From: Cryptomeria japonica
Taxonomy: Eukaryota > Streptophyta > Pinopsida > Cupressales > Cupressaceae
NCBI RefSeq assembly: GCF_030272615.1
Contig: NC_081415.1
Location: 261,268,425-261,332,424 of the forward strand
Direction of reading: 5' to 3'
DNA length: 64,000 bases
The notes beneath the pieces were generated by a model that ran no database searches, had not been told where the DNA came from, and saw only the letters and a program-made list of their open reading frames with translations. Both the position numbers and the translations under genes were made by a program. This document shows positions 24,098-35,405 of this stretch, one piece after another (within the stretch, counting starts at the first letter, position 1; each line of letters starts with the position of its first letter).

Positions 24098-25799
24098 TGT
24101 GTGGGTGAAAAAGTGACACTAAGCAAACATGCCCTAATCTCACTTTCAATCACACATTTGTGGAATACGAAAGAGCCTAGAGATATCACACAATTGGCTA
24201 CTTCTTTTTGTGGAAGAGAGAGCCACGGGATACCTATTAGGATTTCTATTCCTTTGTTGCAATTGAAAGATAAAATGATGCAAGTTCAATCCCTAACCCC
24301 AAAGTGCAAGTATGAACTAATAACAAGATTGTAGAATTGAACGTAAACAATGGAAAGCTGTAAACACAAGGACAAGGAAAGAATGCAAATGCGTACCCGG
24401 TGTTAAAATATGAGTGAAATTGTTCAGGACGGGGGCACGGGCGCCACTGTCCTGATTTTGCCCCTGAAACTGCTCCGAAAACTGCTATTTTGCAACCTGG
24501 AAAAGCTGTCAAAAATGCTGAAAATGTTGTCTGTCAGGACGACCAGGGCGCCTAGTGCCCCTGTCCCAGGGACCAGGGCACCCAGCGCCCCTGTCCTGGT
24601 AGGACCAGGGCGTCCCACGCCCCTGTCCTGGTAGGACCAGGGCGTCCCACGCCCCTGTCCTGGTCTTTTGCTCTGAAATTTGGTGGGAAGGTCTGTCTTA
24701 GCCTGCTTCCGTCGGATCTGCAACCTGCGGCGTCGTCCGAGTCTCGAAACCTGCACTTATATCTGAAAAGGGTATGGGCGGCTATATAGGGTTTTGCCTT
24801 AGTCAAACCCCCGCTTCGGTGATTTCCACCTCCATGAATAGCCAAGTTGTATTGTAAAAGTAATGTGTGTGCAGACCTTGTGTGTGTGCAAGATCCTAAA
24901 ATGCAAGAAAGCAAACTAGAGCAACCTAGAAAGTAAACCCTAATTGCTTGTAAATGATAATGTAAATGCTCTAAAACAAGATGCAAAGTGATCTAAAGCA
25001 TGAATAAAGGATATATTGAAGCTTATGCAAAGACATGAAAACAACATGAAATCATACCCAACCCTCAAGGGAGGAGTACAAGCCAATCTTCAGTCGGTGA
25101 TCTCCTATTGTTCTTCAATGTCTTCCAAGCCCTAAATGGATGAATGAAATTGATAAATTCTTGATAGAAGGATGTTGAATGTTGTTGAAGTCTTCAAAGA
25201 TCTGCTCTTTCGCTTCATATGAGGGTCCTGAAAACAAAAATCGGATCCTTTCAAATGAAGAAAGAGAGCTCTTATGTATGAAACCCTAGGTCGTAATTTC
25301 GTCTTTTGGCCGACCTAGAGATTGAATTTCCTGCCAATTTCTTGAGGTTAAGCTTTATTTTATGATTGGATCGCACTTCTAAAATTTTGGGAAAAATGTC
25401 CGGGACCGTGTGCACTCTGGGCGCTATGGTCCCGACAACTTTTCACCAAATTTTCAGGGTCGTCAAATATGATGATTTTAGAGAGAATCCCGAAGTTACA
25501 GGTGATTTCGAGATGTTTTGACCCCCGAAACCAAGCCCCCAAGCTCAAAATAGGACTTAATTAGGGTTTTTGATTAAATGATGTATTGGAGGAATAAAAT
25601 GAAAGGGGCACACTTTAATGAAAAGGGCCCAACTTTATGATATGAGAGATGATGAAATAGAACCTTAGACCTAATTAATTTAATTAATTAAGTGCTAAAG
25701 GGGAAATACAATGCAAAATGCAAAATGCGCCAAGGCGGGTGCTAAACTAGGTGTGAAATTGTACCACCCTAGCAAGTGCGTACAATTTACGACGCTACA
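24098..25799 (-). repeat. 3' LTR of the non-autonomous element
   Basis: It starts with tgtgtgggtgaaaaagtgac and ends with tacgacgctaca. A GC-rich tandem block at about 24535-24665 contains four units of 32-33 bp, each able to fold (for example AGGACCAGGGCGT paired with ACGCCCCTGTCCT). The partner LTR has three units. Reading frames inside the LTR are accidental. Confidence 0.93.
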
Positions 25800-25814
25800 T
25801 TTAGCCCCCACTTT
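25800..25814 (-). other. Polypurine tract of the non-autonomous element
   Basis: The minus strand reads AAAGTGGGGGCTAAA immediately before the 3' LTR (TGTAGC...). This is the standard plus-strand primer position. Confidence 0.75.
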
Positions 25815-27624
25815 AGCGGTCATATGAACACTACGTGCATATGCAAGCTAAAGTACAGAAAAGTAAACATTATTTGAAAAAGGATATATCCATAAGTCTG
25901 TCGAACGAAGCCCCCAGCAGTATCTGCAGTACACAGTTAGGAACCGCAACCTACAAAACCACATGTTAGATCACAAAATCACCTAATGCTTACTAAGGAA
26001 GGCGATGAAAATTCGAGGGTAGCTATATGCCCCCCCCTGTTTCGGCTTGCTAATTTTAGTGAGTTGAAACAGGGTATCATGTTTACCACTTCGAATTGTT
26101 AAAGAATATTGATGACAAATGCTCACAAGAAGATTTGATATGAGATCAAAAACTAATGGAGAATCATTTGGTAAGAAAGAGGACTAAATCTCAATTCCAA
26201 CACAACAAAGAGTGTGAGGATTTGAGGGTTCTCTAACACAAGATGAAGGATGTAAATGGAAACAAAATGCAAAGAGAAGAAAGGAAAGGAAAAAAAGCAT
26301 GAATACACACATTGGTGATCCATGAGAAGAATAGTGAGAGAGAAAACATGGACTTCTTGCCCCTAGATCTTGTCTAGGTGATCCATGGGAAAAGGACATG
26401 GAAAACTAGCCCCTAGAGTCTGTCTAGGTGATCCATGTAAGGGAGGAGAGTGAGAAAGTCTAGCCTTATGCCGCTAGTTCCACTCAACCTCGTGCATGTG
26501 TGTGTAAGGGAGGTTAGAAGCACCTCATAGGAGTCTATGCCCGAGTATGCTACAACCTGTATATGTATAGTACAAAAGCGTGACATCTCGCTCTAAGAGT
26601 CTGTGCTCTGGTTCCGAGAATGACTCATTGCTCAAAAAGTGTAATGTTTATGTCATAAGCAAAGTAGAACAAGGATACCTACCTTCATCACAAAAGAAGA
26701 TACCCCAAAAATGCAACAATGTCATAGATCCAAGCAAGAGAGTTTTACACTCTTTAAGCAAGGATAAGATAGTTGAAAAGGGATATCTTGTAGTATGTGT
26801 AAAGGAGATCCTTAGAGGAGAAGAGAGCTTTGTACAAAAGACACCTATCCCCGAGAGGAATTGTCTTAGACAAATATAACATCTTCTAGAATAAGACAAA
26901 GAAGAGAATAAGAATGCAATACTTCCTTCTTTTGCAAGGTGAAAGTGATTCTTAATGAAGGATGACGCTCTTTTTAACTCGATTGGGAGAGTGAATTCAT
27001 TATGGATGTATTTTACCAAGTGCAAAAGAGGTTGTAGTCAAGGACTTACACCTCTTGTAAGAGAGAATCCTTTAACAAACAACAACAAATGCAGACAAGG
27101 AATAACATCAAGTAATAAAGTCCACACTATCCACGAAATAGGAAAAAGTGGATCCTTAGATGAAAATAAGGAAAGATCATTGCCTCCCAAAGATAAGGAC
27201 AATGAGAAGGACTTACACAATCTTCTAGGGAGAGATTTAGACATAAGCAAAATGTACTACATACTCACATGAGTTCATGCAAGCAAGACATTAGTGTATG
27301 TAAAATTCTCCTCACAAGAAGTGGGTAGGATAAGAAAGAGAATACACATCTTCTCCCATATCTAGGAAAAGAGGATTCTAAAGAAAAGATGATCAATATT
27401 TCCACACTATTACCCCAAAGGGAAATTTTAACCATAAAAAGAAGAGATGTATGAAATCACTCTTGTCCCCATAGGAACAAGAGATAACATAAAAAATTAG
27501 GCTATTATGTTGCTTCAAAAAATATGATTGCACTTGAAATTGTACCATCATGAATGACAATGAGCCCCCCAGTAAATGAGCTACCAATGTCACATAATGA
27601 TGAGCAACATAATAGCCATTAATG
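25815..27624. other. Non-coding interior of the non-autonomous element
   Basis: About 1.8 kb lies between the ORF end and the polypurine tract. This is where protease-distal enzymes would be expected in a complete gypsy element, but only short frames with no domain are present. A phrase gtctaggtgatccatg is repeated near 26371, 26411 and 26431. Confidence 0.7.
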
Positions 27625-30600
27625 TTATTTAAAGACATGATAGACTGAATGAGGTATTTGAATATGACATGCTAAATGCTCCACTATAAGTGAGATCAAA
27701 AACATGTATAAAATGATAAAATTTGAAGAAGAAAAGTCACAAGAAATCTTAGAAGAGGGATGAGTGTAATTTATTAGAGCCTTATCCCTGGAGGAAAGGA
27801 CTTTATGATGAATAGGAGATAAAGATTCATAAGTGGATTTAGAAATTTGAGGGGATTCATAAAGATATTTGTTCATCGCCAAGATTTCCTTATGAGGGGA
27901 ATGAGAGTTGATAGGAGTAGAAGATGACTTAGTTGAAGTGAGATCATCATCACCACTAAATATAGCATTCACACTGAAAGATGGTCTTTTAGATGCTTTA
28001 GTGCGTTTGCAGGGATTATAGCCAAGTCCAAAGGCATAATTGTGAAAATTAGTCTCTAGAGGAACCTTCATCCCTTGTTCATGAGCGCCACAACCATTTC
28101 CATGATACCCATGCTTAGCAAAAATGCGAAAACCACGACCATAACGATCAGCCATTTCAGAAAGAGAAGGTGGTTTTTCATAAGACAAAGAATCAAACTC
28201 TTCATAATTAGAGGTGTGAGGAGAAGAAGTTTGAGAAGTGGCCACAAAATTATTACTCATAGGTTCAGGTAAGATTGACTGATTTTTAGCTTCTTCCTTC
28301 TTTTCAACCTTAAGATCTCTAGAAGGAACCTTATATTCACCTACAAAGGTGGGATTGAAATCAAGAGATCCCCAATCGTCTTCTGCGAGAACCTTCTCAG
28401 GATCAAAATCTTTCTTATGTGTAGATTCAAGTCGAGAAGAATCTTCTTCAGGAGCTCCAGACTCATCCAAAGAATTTTGATCATCAGAGAGCGAAGATTC
28501 ATCAATAGGTATCTTGTTTAAAGAGTCATCACTAGACGAGGATGGCTTAGAAGAACCCCCTTTGGAAGTAGATGTTTGCAAACAAGCTTGGAGATTAGTG
28601 TCACCTATCAAGGTATATGTCTTATTGTTATAAATGAATTTAACTTGTCTGTGCAATGTAGAGGGGACAACTTGCATACTGTGAATCCAAGGTCTCCCTA
28701 ATAACAAGTTGTATGTTAGATTTCCCGACATAACATGAATAGGAGTAGGCAAAGTAACAGGTCCCACTGTGATGGGTAAGGTGATAATACCTAATGAAGA
28801 CTTAGCCACATTATCAAAGCCTCGAATGGGACGAGAGTCAGGCTCAATAAGGGATGTATCCACATTCATCTTATGCAATAGATTAATGCTACACACATTA
28901 AGGCCAGAGCCATTATCTACCAGTGTTCGTCTTATAGCAGTGTCATTTATGATAACCACAATCATCAAGGGATCATATTGATGTTGAATTTCACTAGTAG
29001 GCAACTCATCTTGAGTAAACATAATTTGAGCTTTAGGATTCATCACAGAGTTAACCAAAGACACTATATTACTAGATGTATTAGGTGGAGGAACGTTCAA
29101 ATCTTTCAAGGCATCTTGTAACATTCCATGATGAGCGGAAGAAGTTTGGATCAAATCCCAAAGGGATATCTTAGCAGGAGTAGCTTTAAGTTGTTCTATG
29201 AGATCATATTCTTTACTGAGAACTTGTGAAATACGTGGAGCTTGCGGAAGACTTGGTTGAGAAGAAGGAAGTGAAGTTGGGCTAACTGGAGGAGGATTAG
29301 GTTGCCTATTGTTTCTTGTGTTATAGGTATGAGCAACCGCATGATAAATCTCTCTAGTCAGTTGCTTAGCATACTCATAAGGGCTCTTAGAAGAATAACC
29401 TCCTTGCACAGTAATAATAGGTTTCTTAGGAGTGCAAAAAGAATCATTAGCATAACCACCTTGAACCACTAAGATAGGCTTATTTAAAGGTTGAGAATTT
29501 TGAGAAGGACAAGCACCTTGGATAGTGAAGAGAGATTTGTTAGGTGTTTCATTCACATGTATCAAATTGATTGAGGATGGTTTAGAGGAATGAACAAAAG
29601 TGTTGGAATAATTATTGATAGTCTTCTCTTGCACTAAAATCTTATCACGGATCAAATCAATTTTAGGAGAGAGACAAGGGATAGGCATTGATGTTCTAGT
29701 AGGAAGAGTAATACTAGGAAAGGTCATATCATCCTCTATCATCAAAGGATCTACATGGGGAATAAACTCTCTAGGAGAAGGATCAACATTACTCTCTAAA
29801 GTCTCACTTTTGAGAGGGAGATCTTTGAAAGAGATGTTAATCATCTTGCTTTGAACTAGGGTATCCTTATGAGTAGAACCAAGTTGAGGAGAGGGAGATG
29901 CTTTATTTTTAGAGGGAGAATAATTGAGATTCAAGGAAGGTGAGAAATTATCAAGGGAGAGAGAATAATCTACACCTTCTTCTAATGGTTCATCCCAAAT
30001 AGTGAAGTTGTTGAAAGGAATGTTTGAAGTATTGTCAATTTCGGGAGAGAAGATAACATTGTTTATTAATTCCTCATCCTTAGGAGGAAGAGCATCAATA
30101 GATGTGTTAAAATCATCCTCTTTCCTCAAAATATGTTCAATATGATCTTTAGGGGAGAGAGAATTAAGGAAATTGCTTATTATCTCATCTTCTTTCTCTA
30201 AGGGATGCTTATGCGTAAGACAAACTTTAGGAGAAGGGTAAGCATTTATCATTAATTCATCATCTCTAGTGGGAATTTTGTTGGAAAAGGAAATTCCATC
30301 ACTAAGAAATGTAGGGATAATGTCATATTCTTGCACAAAAGGATCCTTATGAAGGGAGTGTTTTTTAGGAGGAACATGAACATATTTCTCCAAAGATTCA
30401 TGCTTAGGAAGGAGATCTTTGAAAGAAGTGTTCATAACCTCTTGTTGCACTAACATGCCCCCATTGGAAGGACCAACTTTAGGAGAAAATAAGTCAATGT
30501 CCATCAATACCTTTTCACTTAGAGAGGCATCATGTAGGGAAGGTGAAGTAACATTAAGAAAGGTGTTTATGATATCATTCTCTTCCTCTAGGATAGCTAA

Positions 30601-30801
30601 ATAGGAAGGGCACATTTTAGGAGAATTGTCAAGATCACTCTTAAAGTCTTCATCCTTAGAGCATGGGAGAGTCTCAAAGGGATTGGTAGCAACTCTTTTA
30701 GGCACTAAAATGTTATTATAGATGAGGGGAGGTTCTTTAGGAGAAGGAAAAATTGAAACAAGGGAAGCTAACCCATTATCACATCTATGAGATGAATGCA
30801 T
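27625..30801 (-). CDS. Retropepsin-like and G-patch-like protein of an LTR element (1058 aa)
   Basis: The ORF is intact from ATG at 30801 to a stop at 27625. Residues 1-430 are a degenerate low-complexity repeat with recurring SPK and charged blocks. VQGGY-type repeats fall at about 427, 446 and 465. ISLWDLI at 545-551 resembles a motif preceding the protease in plant gypsy elements. Residues 610-735 look like a retropepsin, with RRTLVDNGSGLNVCS (active-site aspartate about 629, DNGS instead of DTGS, a known plant gypsy variant) and YNLLLGRPWIH near 697-707. A Ser/Asp-rich linker follows, then a G-patch-like block around 888-930. There is no RT or integrase. Function as a structural/protease protein is inferred; it could be a remnant of a larger polyprotein that kept one frame. 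Confidence 0.85.
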   Translation of the reverse strand: MHSSHRCDNGLASLVSIFPSPKEPPLIYNNILVPKRVATNPFETLPCSKDEDFKSDLDNSPKMCPSYLAILEEENDIINTFLNVTSPSLHDASLSEKVLMDIDLFSPKVGPSNGGMLVQQEVMNTSFKDLLPKHESLEKYVHVPPKKHSLHKDPFVQEYDIIPTFLSDGISFSNKIPTRDDELMINAYPSPKVCLTHKHPLEKEDEIISNFLNSLSPKDHIEHILRKEDDFNTSIDALPPKDEELINNVIFSPEIDNTSNIPFNNFTIWDEPLEEGVDYSLSLDNFSPSLNLNYSPSKNKASPSPQLGSTHKDTLVQSKMINISFKDLPLKSETLESNVDPSPREFIPHVDPLMIEDDMTFPSITLPTRTSMPIPCLSPKIDLIRDKILVQEKTINNYSNTFVHSSKPSSINLIHVNETPNKSLFTIQGACPSQNSQPLNKPILVVQGGYANDSFCTPKKPIITVQGGYSSKSPYEYAKQLTREIYHAVAHTYNTRNNRQPNPPPVSPTSLPSSQPSLPQAPRISQVLSKEYDLIEQLKATPAKISLWDLIQTSSAHHGMLQDALKDLNVPPPNTSSNIVSLVNSVMNPKAQIMFTQDELPTSEIQHQYDPLMIVVIINDTAIRRTLVDNGSGLNVCSINLLHKMNVDTSLIEPDSRPIRGFDNVAKSSLGIITLPITVGPVTLPTPIHVMSGNLTYNLLLGRPWIHSMQVVPSTLHRQVKFIYNNKTYTLIGDTNLQACLQTSTSKGGSSKPSSSSDDSLNKIPIDESSLSDDQNSLDESGAPEEDSSRLESTHKKDFDPEKVLAEDDWGSLDFNPTFVGEYKVPSRDLKVEKKEEAKNQSILPEPMSNNFVATSQTSSPHTSNYEEFDSLSYEKPPSLSEMADRYGRGFRIFAKHGYHGNGCGAHEQGMKVPLETNFHNYAFGLGYNPCKRTKASKRPSFSVNAIFSGDDDLTSTKSSSTPINSHSPHKEILAMNKYLYESPQISKSTYESLSPIHHKVLSSRDKALINYTHPSSKISCDFSSSNFIILYMFLISLIVEHLACHIQIPHSVYHVFK

Positions 30802-31126
30802 CAGGACAACAATTTTCCTCTTTCAAATGATAACACATGCAAAATAGAAGGAAATGTTTAATTTTAACCAATGCAAGCACTTAGAATGTAGATTTAGAAA
30901 ATGAAATTTATGATTCAAATGAGTTCCTAAATCAGATTTGAAATTATTGATCCCAATTAAGCTATCCACAAGTTCAACTTTGAATTGAAAGATTAGGGTT
31001 TTAGCAAAAATTTCCTCCAAATTTTTGAATCTTGCAAGAAATTAAAACTTGTAAATACAAATTTGAATTTGAAATAGCATAAACACTCAAATTTGAAAAC
31101 ATAAATCAGAATTAGAGAAGATTGGA

Positions 31127-31145
31127 GTTCACGTCGGGTTCACCA
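31127..31145 (-). other. Primer binding site of the non-autonomous element
   Basis: The minus strand reads TGGTGAACCCGACGTGAAC, four A residues inside the 5' LTR. It has the TGG start expected of a tRNA 3'-end complement. I do not assign the tRNA. Confidence 0.7.
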
Positions 31146-31149
31146 AAAA

Positions 31150-32819
31150 TGTGTGGGTGAAAAAGTGACACTAAGCAAACATGCCCTAATCTCACTTTCA
31201 ATCACACATTTGTGGAATACGAAAGAGCCTAGAGGTATCACACAATTGGCTACTTCTTTTTGTGGAAGAGAGAGCCACGGGATACCTATTAGGATTTCTA
31301 TTCCTTTGTTGCAATTGAAAGATAAAATGATGCAAGTTCAATCCCTAACCCCAAAGTGCAAGTATGAACTAATAGCAAGATTGCAGAATTGAACTTAAAC
31401 AATGGAAAGCTGTAAACACAAGGACAAGGAAAGAATGAAAATGCATACCCAGTGTTAAAATATGAGTGAAAATGTTCAGGACGGGGGCGCGGGCGCCACT
31501 GTCCTGATTCTACCCCTGAAACTGCTTCGAAAATTGCTGTTTTGCAACCTGGAAAAGCTGTCAAAAATGCTGAAAATGTTGTCTGTCAGGAGGACCAGGG
31601 CGCCCAGCGCCCCTGTCCCAGGGACCAGGGTGCCCAGCGCCCCTGTCCTGGCAGGACAAGGGTGCCCCATGCCCCTGTCCTGGTCTTTTGCTCTGAAATT
31701 TGGTGGGAAGGTCTGTCTCAGTCTGCTTCCGTCGGATCTGCAACCTGCGACGTCGTTCGAGTCCCGAAACCTGCACTTATATCTGAAAAGGGTATGGGCG
31801 GCTATATAGGGTTTTGCCTTAGTCAAACCCCCGCTTCGGTGATTTCCACCTCCATGAATAGCCAAGTTGTATTGTAAAAGTAATGTGTGTGCAGACTTTG
31901 TGTGTGTGCAAGATCCTAAAATGCAAGAAAGCAAACTAGAGCAACCTAGAAAGTAAACCCTAATTGCTTGTAAATGATAATGTAAATGCTCTAAAACAAG
32001 ATGCAAAGTGATCTAAAGCATGAATAAAGGATATATTGAAGCTTATGCAAAGACATGAAAACAACATGAAATCATACCCAACCCTCAAGGGAGGAGTACA
32101 AGCCAATCTTCAGTCGGTGATCTCCTATTGTTCTTCAATGTCTTCCAAGCCCTAAATGGATGAATGAAATTGATAAATTCTTGATAGAAGGATGTTGAAT
32201 GTTGTTGAAGTCTTCAAAGATCTGCTCTTTCGCTTCATATGAGGGTCCTGAAAACAAAAATCGGATCCTTTCAAATGAAGAAAGAGAGCTCTTATGTATG
32301 AAACCCTAGGTCGTAATTTCGTCTTTTGGCCGACCTAGAGATTGAATTTCCTGCCAATTTCTTGAGGTTAAGCTTTATTTTATGATTGGATCGCACTTCT
32401 AAAATTTTGGGAAAAATGTCCGGGACCGTGTGCACTCTGGACGCCATGGTCCCGACAACTTTTCACCAAATTTTCAGGGTCGTCAAATATGATGATTTTA
32501 GAGAGAATCCCGAAGTTACAGGTGATTTCGAGATGTTTTGACCCCCGAAACCAAGCCCCCAAGCTCAAAATAGGACTTAATTAGGGTTTTTGATTAAATG
32601 ATGTATTGGAGGAATAAAATGAAAGGGGCACACTTTAATGAAAAGGGCCCAACTTTATGATATGAGAGATGATGAAATAGAACCTTAGACCTAATTAATT
32701 TAATTAATTAAGTGCTAAAGGGGAAATACAATGCAAAATGCAAAATGCGCCAAGGCGGGTGCTAAACTAGGTGTGAAATTGTACCACCCTAGCAAGTGCG
32801 TACAATTTACGACGCTACA
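31150..32819 (-). repeat. 5' LTR of the non-autonomous element
   Basis: It matches 24098-25799 throughout except for one missing 32-bp GC-rich unit. By eye about 29 substitutions fall in its first 680 bp and only about three in the remaining kilobase. Confidence 0.93.
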
Positions 32820-32824
32820 TCTAG

Positions 32825-34026
32825 GGTATTTTGGTGGGAATTACATAGATTAAATAGAAACCATACTTAAGTTAACATTCAAGCATACACATGTACACAC
32901 ACAATGAATACAATCACACATGCATGTAACAAAATAAAGTGAACATCATTGAAGTTTGTTCATACATTTATTTCATACAAAGTGTAAATTAAAATTTGTT
33001 CATAAACTCCACAAAATACGATAGAAAAAATGGATGTCAAAGTCCTTTCCAACATTCACACGCTACAATAAATGCCAGAGTTAGTTCAAATAAATACCAA
33101 AGTTAGTTCAAATAAATGCCAAATACCAAAATTAACTTTCAAACAAACACACACATACAAACAAAAAGTGAATTTCAAACATAGTTCACACAAAGTACAA
33201 CCATACACAAAGTGAATATGCTAAAGTTATAAAACAAAAACATGTTAAAGTCCAAACATTATGCACATTGAGTTTATTTGAATTTAACAAAGTTCAAAGG
33301 CACACCACATAAAGTGAATGCCACACTTAGTTCAAATACACACACAACACAAATTGAATATCCAAATTAACTTTCAAACCCAAACATATAAACATAACAT
33401 ATAAAGTTTATTTAAACATGACAACATTGAAATACAGTCCACAAAGTAAATGTCAAAGTTAACTCCATGTAAATACCAAATTTCAAACATTGACAAATTG
33501 AATGTCAAACACACACACAAATTCACATAAATGAATTTCAATGTTACAACACATTGACACAATCGAAAAAATAAACACATGCTAGAGTTTGAGCACACAT
33601 GAAATAAACATGCAATTTTTTAAAAACATATGGAGTTTGTTCAAATGTATAAAATTTGAACATATTTCACAAAAAAAATTACTTGAACCACACAAACTAA
33701 AATTAAGTTTAAACATGCCAAGGTACAAACACACACAAAGTGAATGCTAAAATTGAAAAATACTTCATACTAAAGTTCAAACATGCAACGTAATTGTTTG
33801 TCAAAGTTAGTAAAAGTTCAAACATATGCTAAAGTACAAACACAAATAAAGTGATTACCAAAGGTAAAAGACATTTTACATAATTTTCATTTCACACATA
33901 ACTTGTTCAAACACACTTTCAAACCTATACAAAATAAGTACTAAAATTTAAACATACACAAAGCTAGTTCACTTCACACCTAGAGTTTGTTGAAACATAC
34001 CATAATATAATTACACAAAAGTATTG
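32825..34026. repeat. Degenerate satellite-like array, left part
   Basis: AT-rich DNA is built from recurring words such as cacacaaagtgaatgc, taaagttcaaacatg and a larger block (tttcacaaaaa...ttacttgaaccacac near 33660). The same words and the same larger block occur at 51548-52830. Order is irregular, so the unit length is not clean. No genes. Confidence 0.7.
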
Positions 34027-34153
34027 TGTAGTGCCCCTCCCTCGATCAGACTCCGTCTAACTAAGTTTGACTCTGGTTGTTTTCTTTGGTGGTTTATGTG
34101 ATTGGATGATACTCTCTTATGTGATGGTTTTTATCATGTTGGTTATGCATTTT

Positions 34154-34615
34154 TGTTGAAAGGTGGCGACTGATTAGAAAAGTATTGTACACTCAGCACG
34201 TATCCTCACTGGGGTTTGGGGCCGGGTTGGGCCCTGAGCAGGGGTTCGGGGGCGGCAGCCCCCGAGAAAAGCTGAGGTTCGGGGGCAGGAGCCCCCGAGG
34301 AAAAAAAAAATTGGGTATTTTTTTGATGAAAACCGACATTGTAATAAAACCCTAAAAAGGCCAATTTTGTTTTTGCCCTAAAAACACATGTTATAAGCGG
34401 TTGGGATGCTTAAAGCATTGTATGGTTGATGTACTATTTTTGCTGGATAATAAGAAAGATTGGACGGCTGTGTATGGTGGATGTAACCCATTCTGGGTGA
34501 ACCACGTTAAATCTCTGTGTTATCTGTGTCCTATTTTATTCCTTTATCTTTTGTATTTAAATTTGCATATAATTGTTAGTTCATATTTGTTTCGGATCTT
34601 CTTGAAACCCTAACA
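34154..34615 (+). repeat. 5' LTR of the nested copia (462 bp)
   Basis: It runs from TGTTGAAAGG to ACCCTAACA. It contains two GC-rich hairpins (TTCGGGGGC...GCCCCCGA near 34243-34300). The segment 34271-34615 aligns with 42815-43150 with roughly 5-6 percent substitutions by eye, so this insertion is older than the element at 24098-32819. Confidence 0.9.
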
Positions 34616-34617
34616 AT

Positions 34618-34629
34618 TGGTATCAGAGC
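34618..34629 (+). other. Primer binding site of the nested copia
   Basis: TGGTATCAGAGC lies two bases after the 5' LTR, and is complementary to the 3' end of initiator tRNA-Met. Confidence 0.9.
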
Positions 34630-34675
34630 GAGGTTTTTTGTAAATTGGCAGAACTCTCAGATTTAAGTGGGAGCA

Positions 34676-35405
34676 ATGGAGGATTCCAAATTCAAGGTTG
34701 AAAAGTTTAACGACCAGAATTATCAGTTATGGGAAATGCAGATGGAGGATTACATTTATCAAAAGGATTTGTGGCGTCCATTGGAAGGAAAGGCAAAAAA
34801 AATGACCACGATGTCAAATGAAGAGTGGGACATTTTAGATAGAAAGGCACTAGGATTCATTCGATTGTGCCTTGCGCCATCTATAGCATTCAATATAACA
34901 GAAGCAAAACGGCTATAGATTTGATGGCGACATTGGCTAAGTTGTATGAGAAACCCTCGACTTCGAATAAGGTATTTCTTATGAAGCGTTTGTTTAATTT
35001 GAAAATGAGAGAGGGAGGATCTGTAACGAAGCACTTAAATGAATTTAATACAATTACCAGTCAATTGTCTTTGGTAAAAATTACCTTTGCAGAAGAGGTT
35101 AGGGCTCTCTTGATTTTATGTTCTTTGCCAGAAAGCTGGAATAGCTTGGTTATGGCTGTAAGTAACTTTGTCTCTGGTAAAAATACTTTGGTATTTGATG
35201 ATATTGTTGGTGTTATCCTAAGTGAGGAAATGCGAAGGAAAAGCACAGGTGAGACTCCAACATCATCGGGTAGTGTTTTGAATGTGGAGAATAGAGGAAG
35301 ATCAAAGGAAAGAGGAAAAGGCCCTTGGAATGAGACTCCTACTGTTGTTTGGAAAGAGGAAAAGGCCCTTGGAAGGGAGAATAGAGGAAGATCATATTCT
35401 TTTGG
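34676..35405 (+). pseudogene. Copia gag (UBN2-type) with one frameshift, truncated
   Basis: The frame from ATG at 34676 begins MEDSKFKVEKFNDQNYQLWE, the usual copia gag start. It continues through QMEDYIYQKDLWRPL to NITEAK near 34915, where the frame is lost. The same protein continues in the next frame (from about 34903) with KTAIDLMATLAKLYEKPSTS and VFLMKRLFNLKMREGGSV. The final part is rich in Arg, Gly and Glu and contains an internal duplication around the phrase RGKGPW / EKALG. Before the expected zinc knuckle the sequence joins gypsy DNA near 35405. Confidence 0.88.

Larger units (their letters stand above)
24093..32824 (-). mobile_element. Complete non-autonomous Ty3/gypsy-related LTR element with 5-bp TSD
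   Basis: The element spans 24098-32819 (8722 bp) and is flanked by the direct repeat tctag at 24093-24097 and 32820-32824. The two LTRs are 24098-25799 (1702 bp) and 31150-32819 (1670 bp). The primer site next to the right LTR and the polypurine tract next to the left LTR show minus orientation. The interior of about 5.35 kb holds a single intact ORF (27625-30801). No RT, RNase H or integrase motifs were found on either strand, so it would need enzymes from another element. The LTRs differ at roughly 30 positions by eye, so the insertion is relatively young for this window. Confidence 0.93.

Noticed and set aside
24424-24986. Minus-strand ORFs in the left LTR (and their twins at 31476-32006)
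   Set aside because: They are non-coding LTR DNA kept open by the GC-rich tandem block. The two copies differ by the repeat number.
34618-34629. tRNA gene
   Set aside because: The tRNA-like words here and at 22279, 31127 and 39236 are primer binding sites next to LTRs; no cloverleaf is present.
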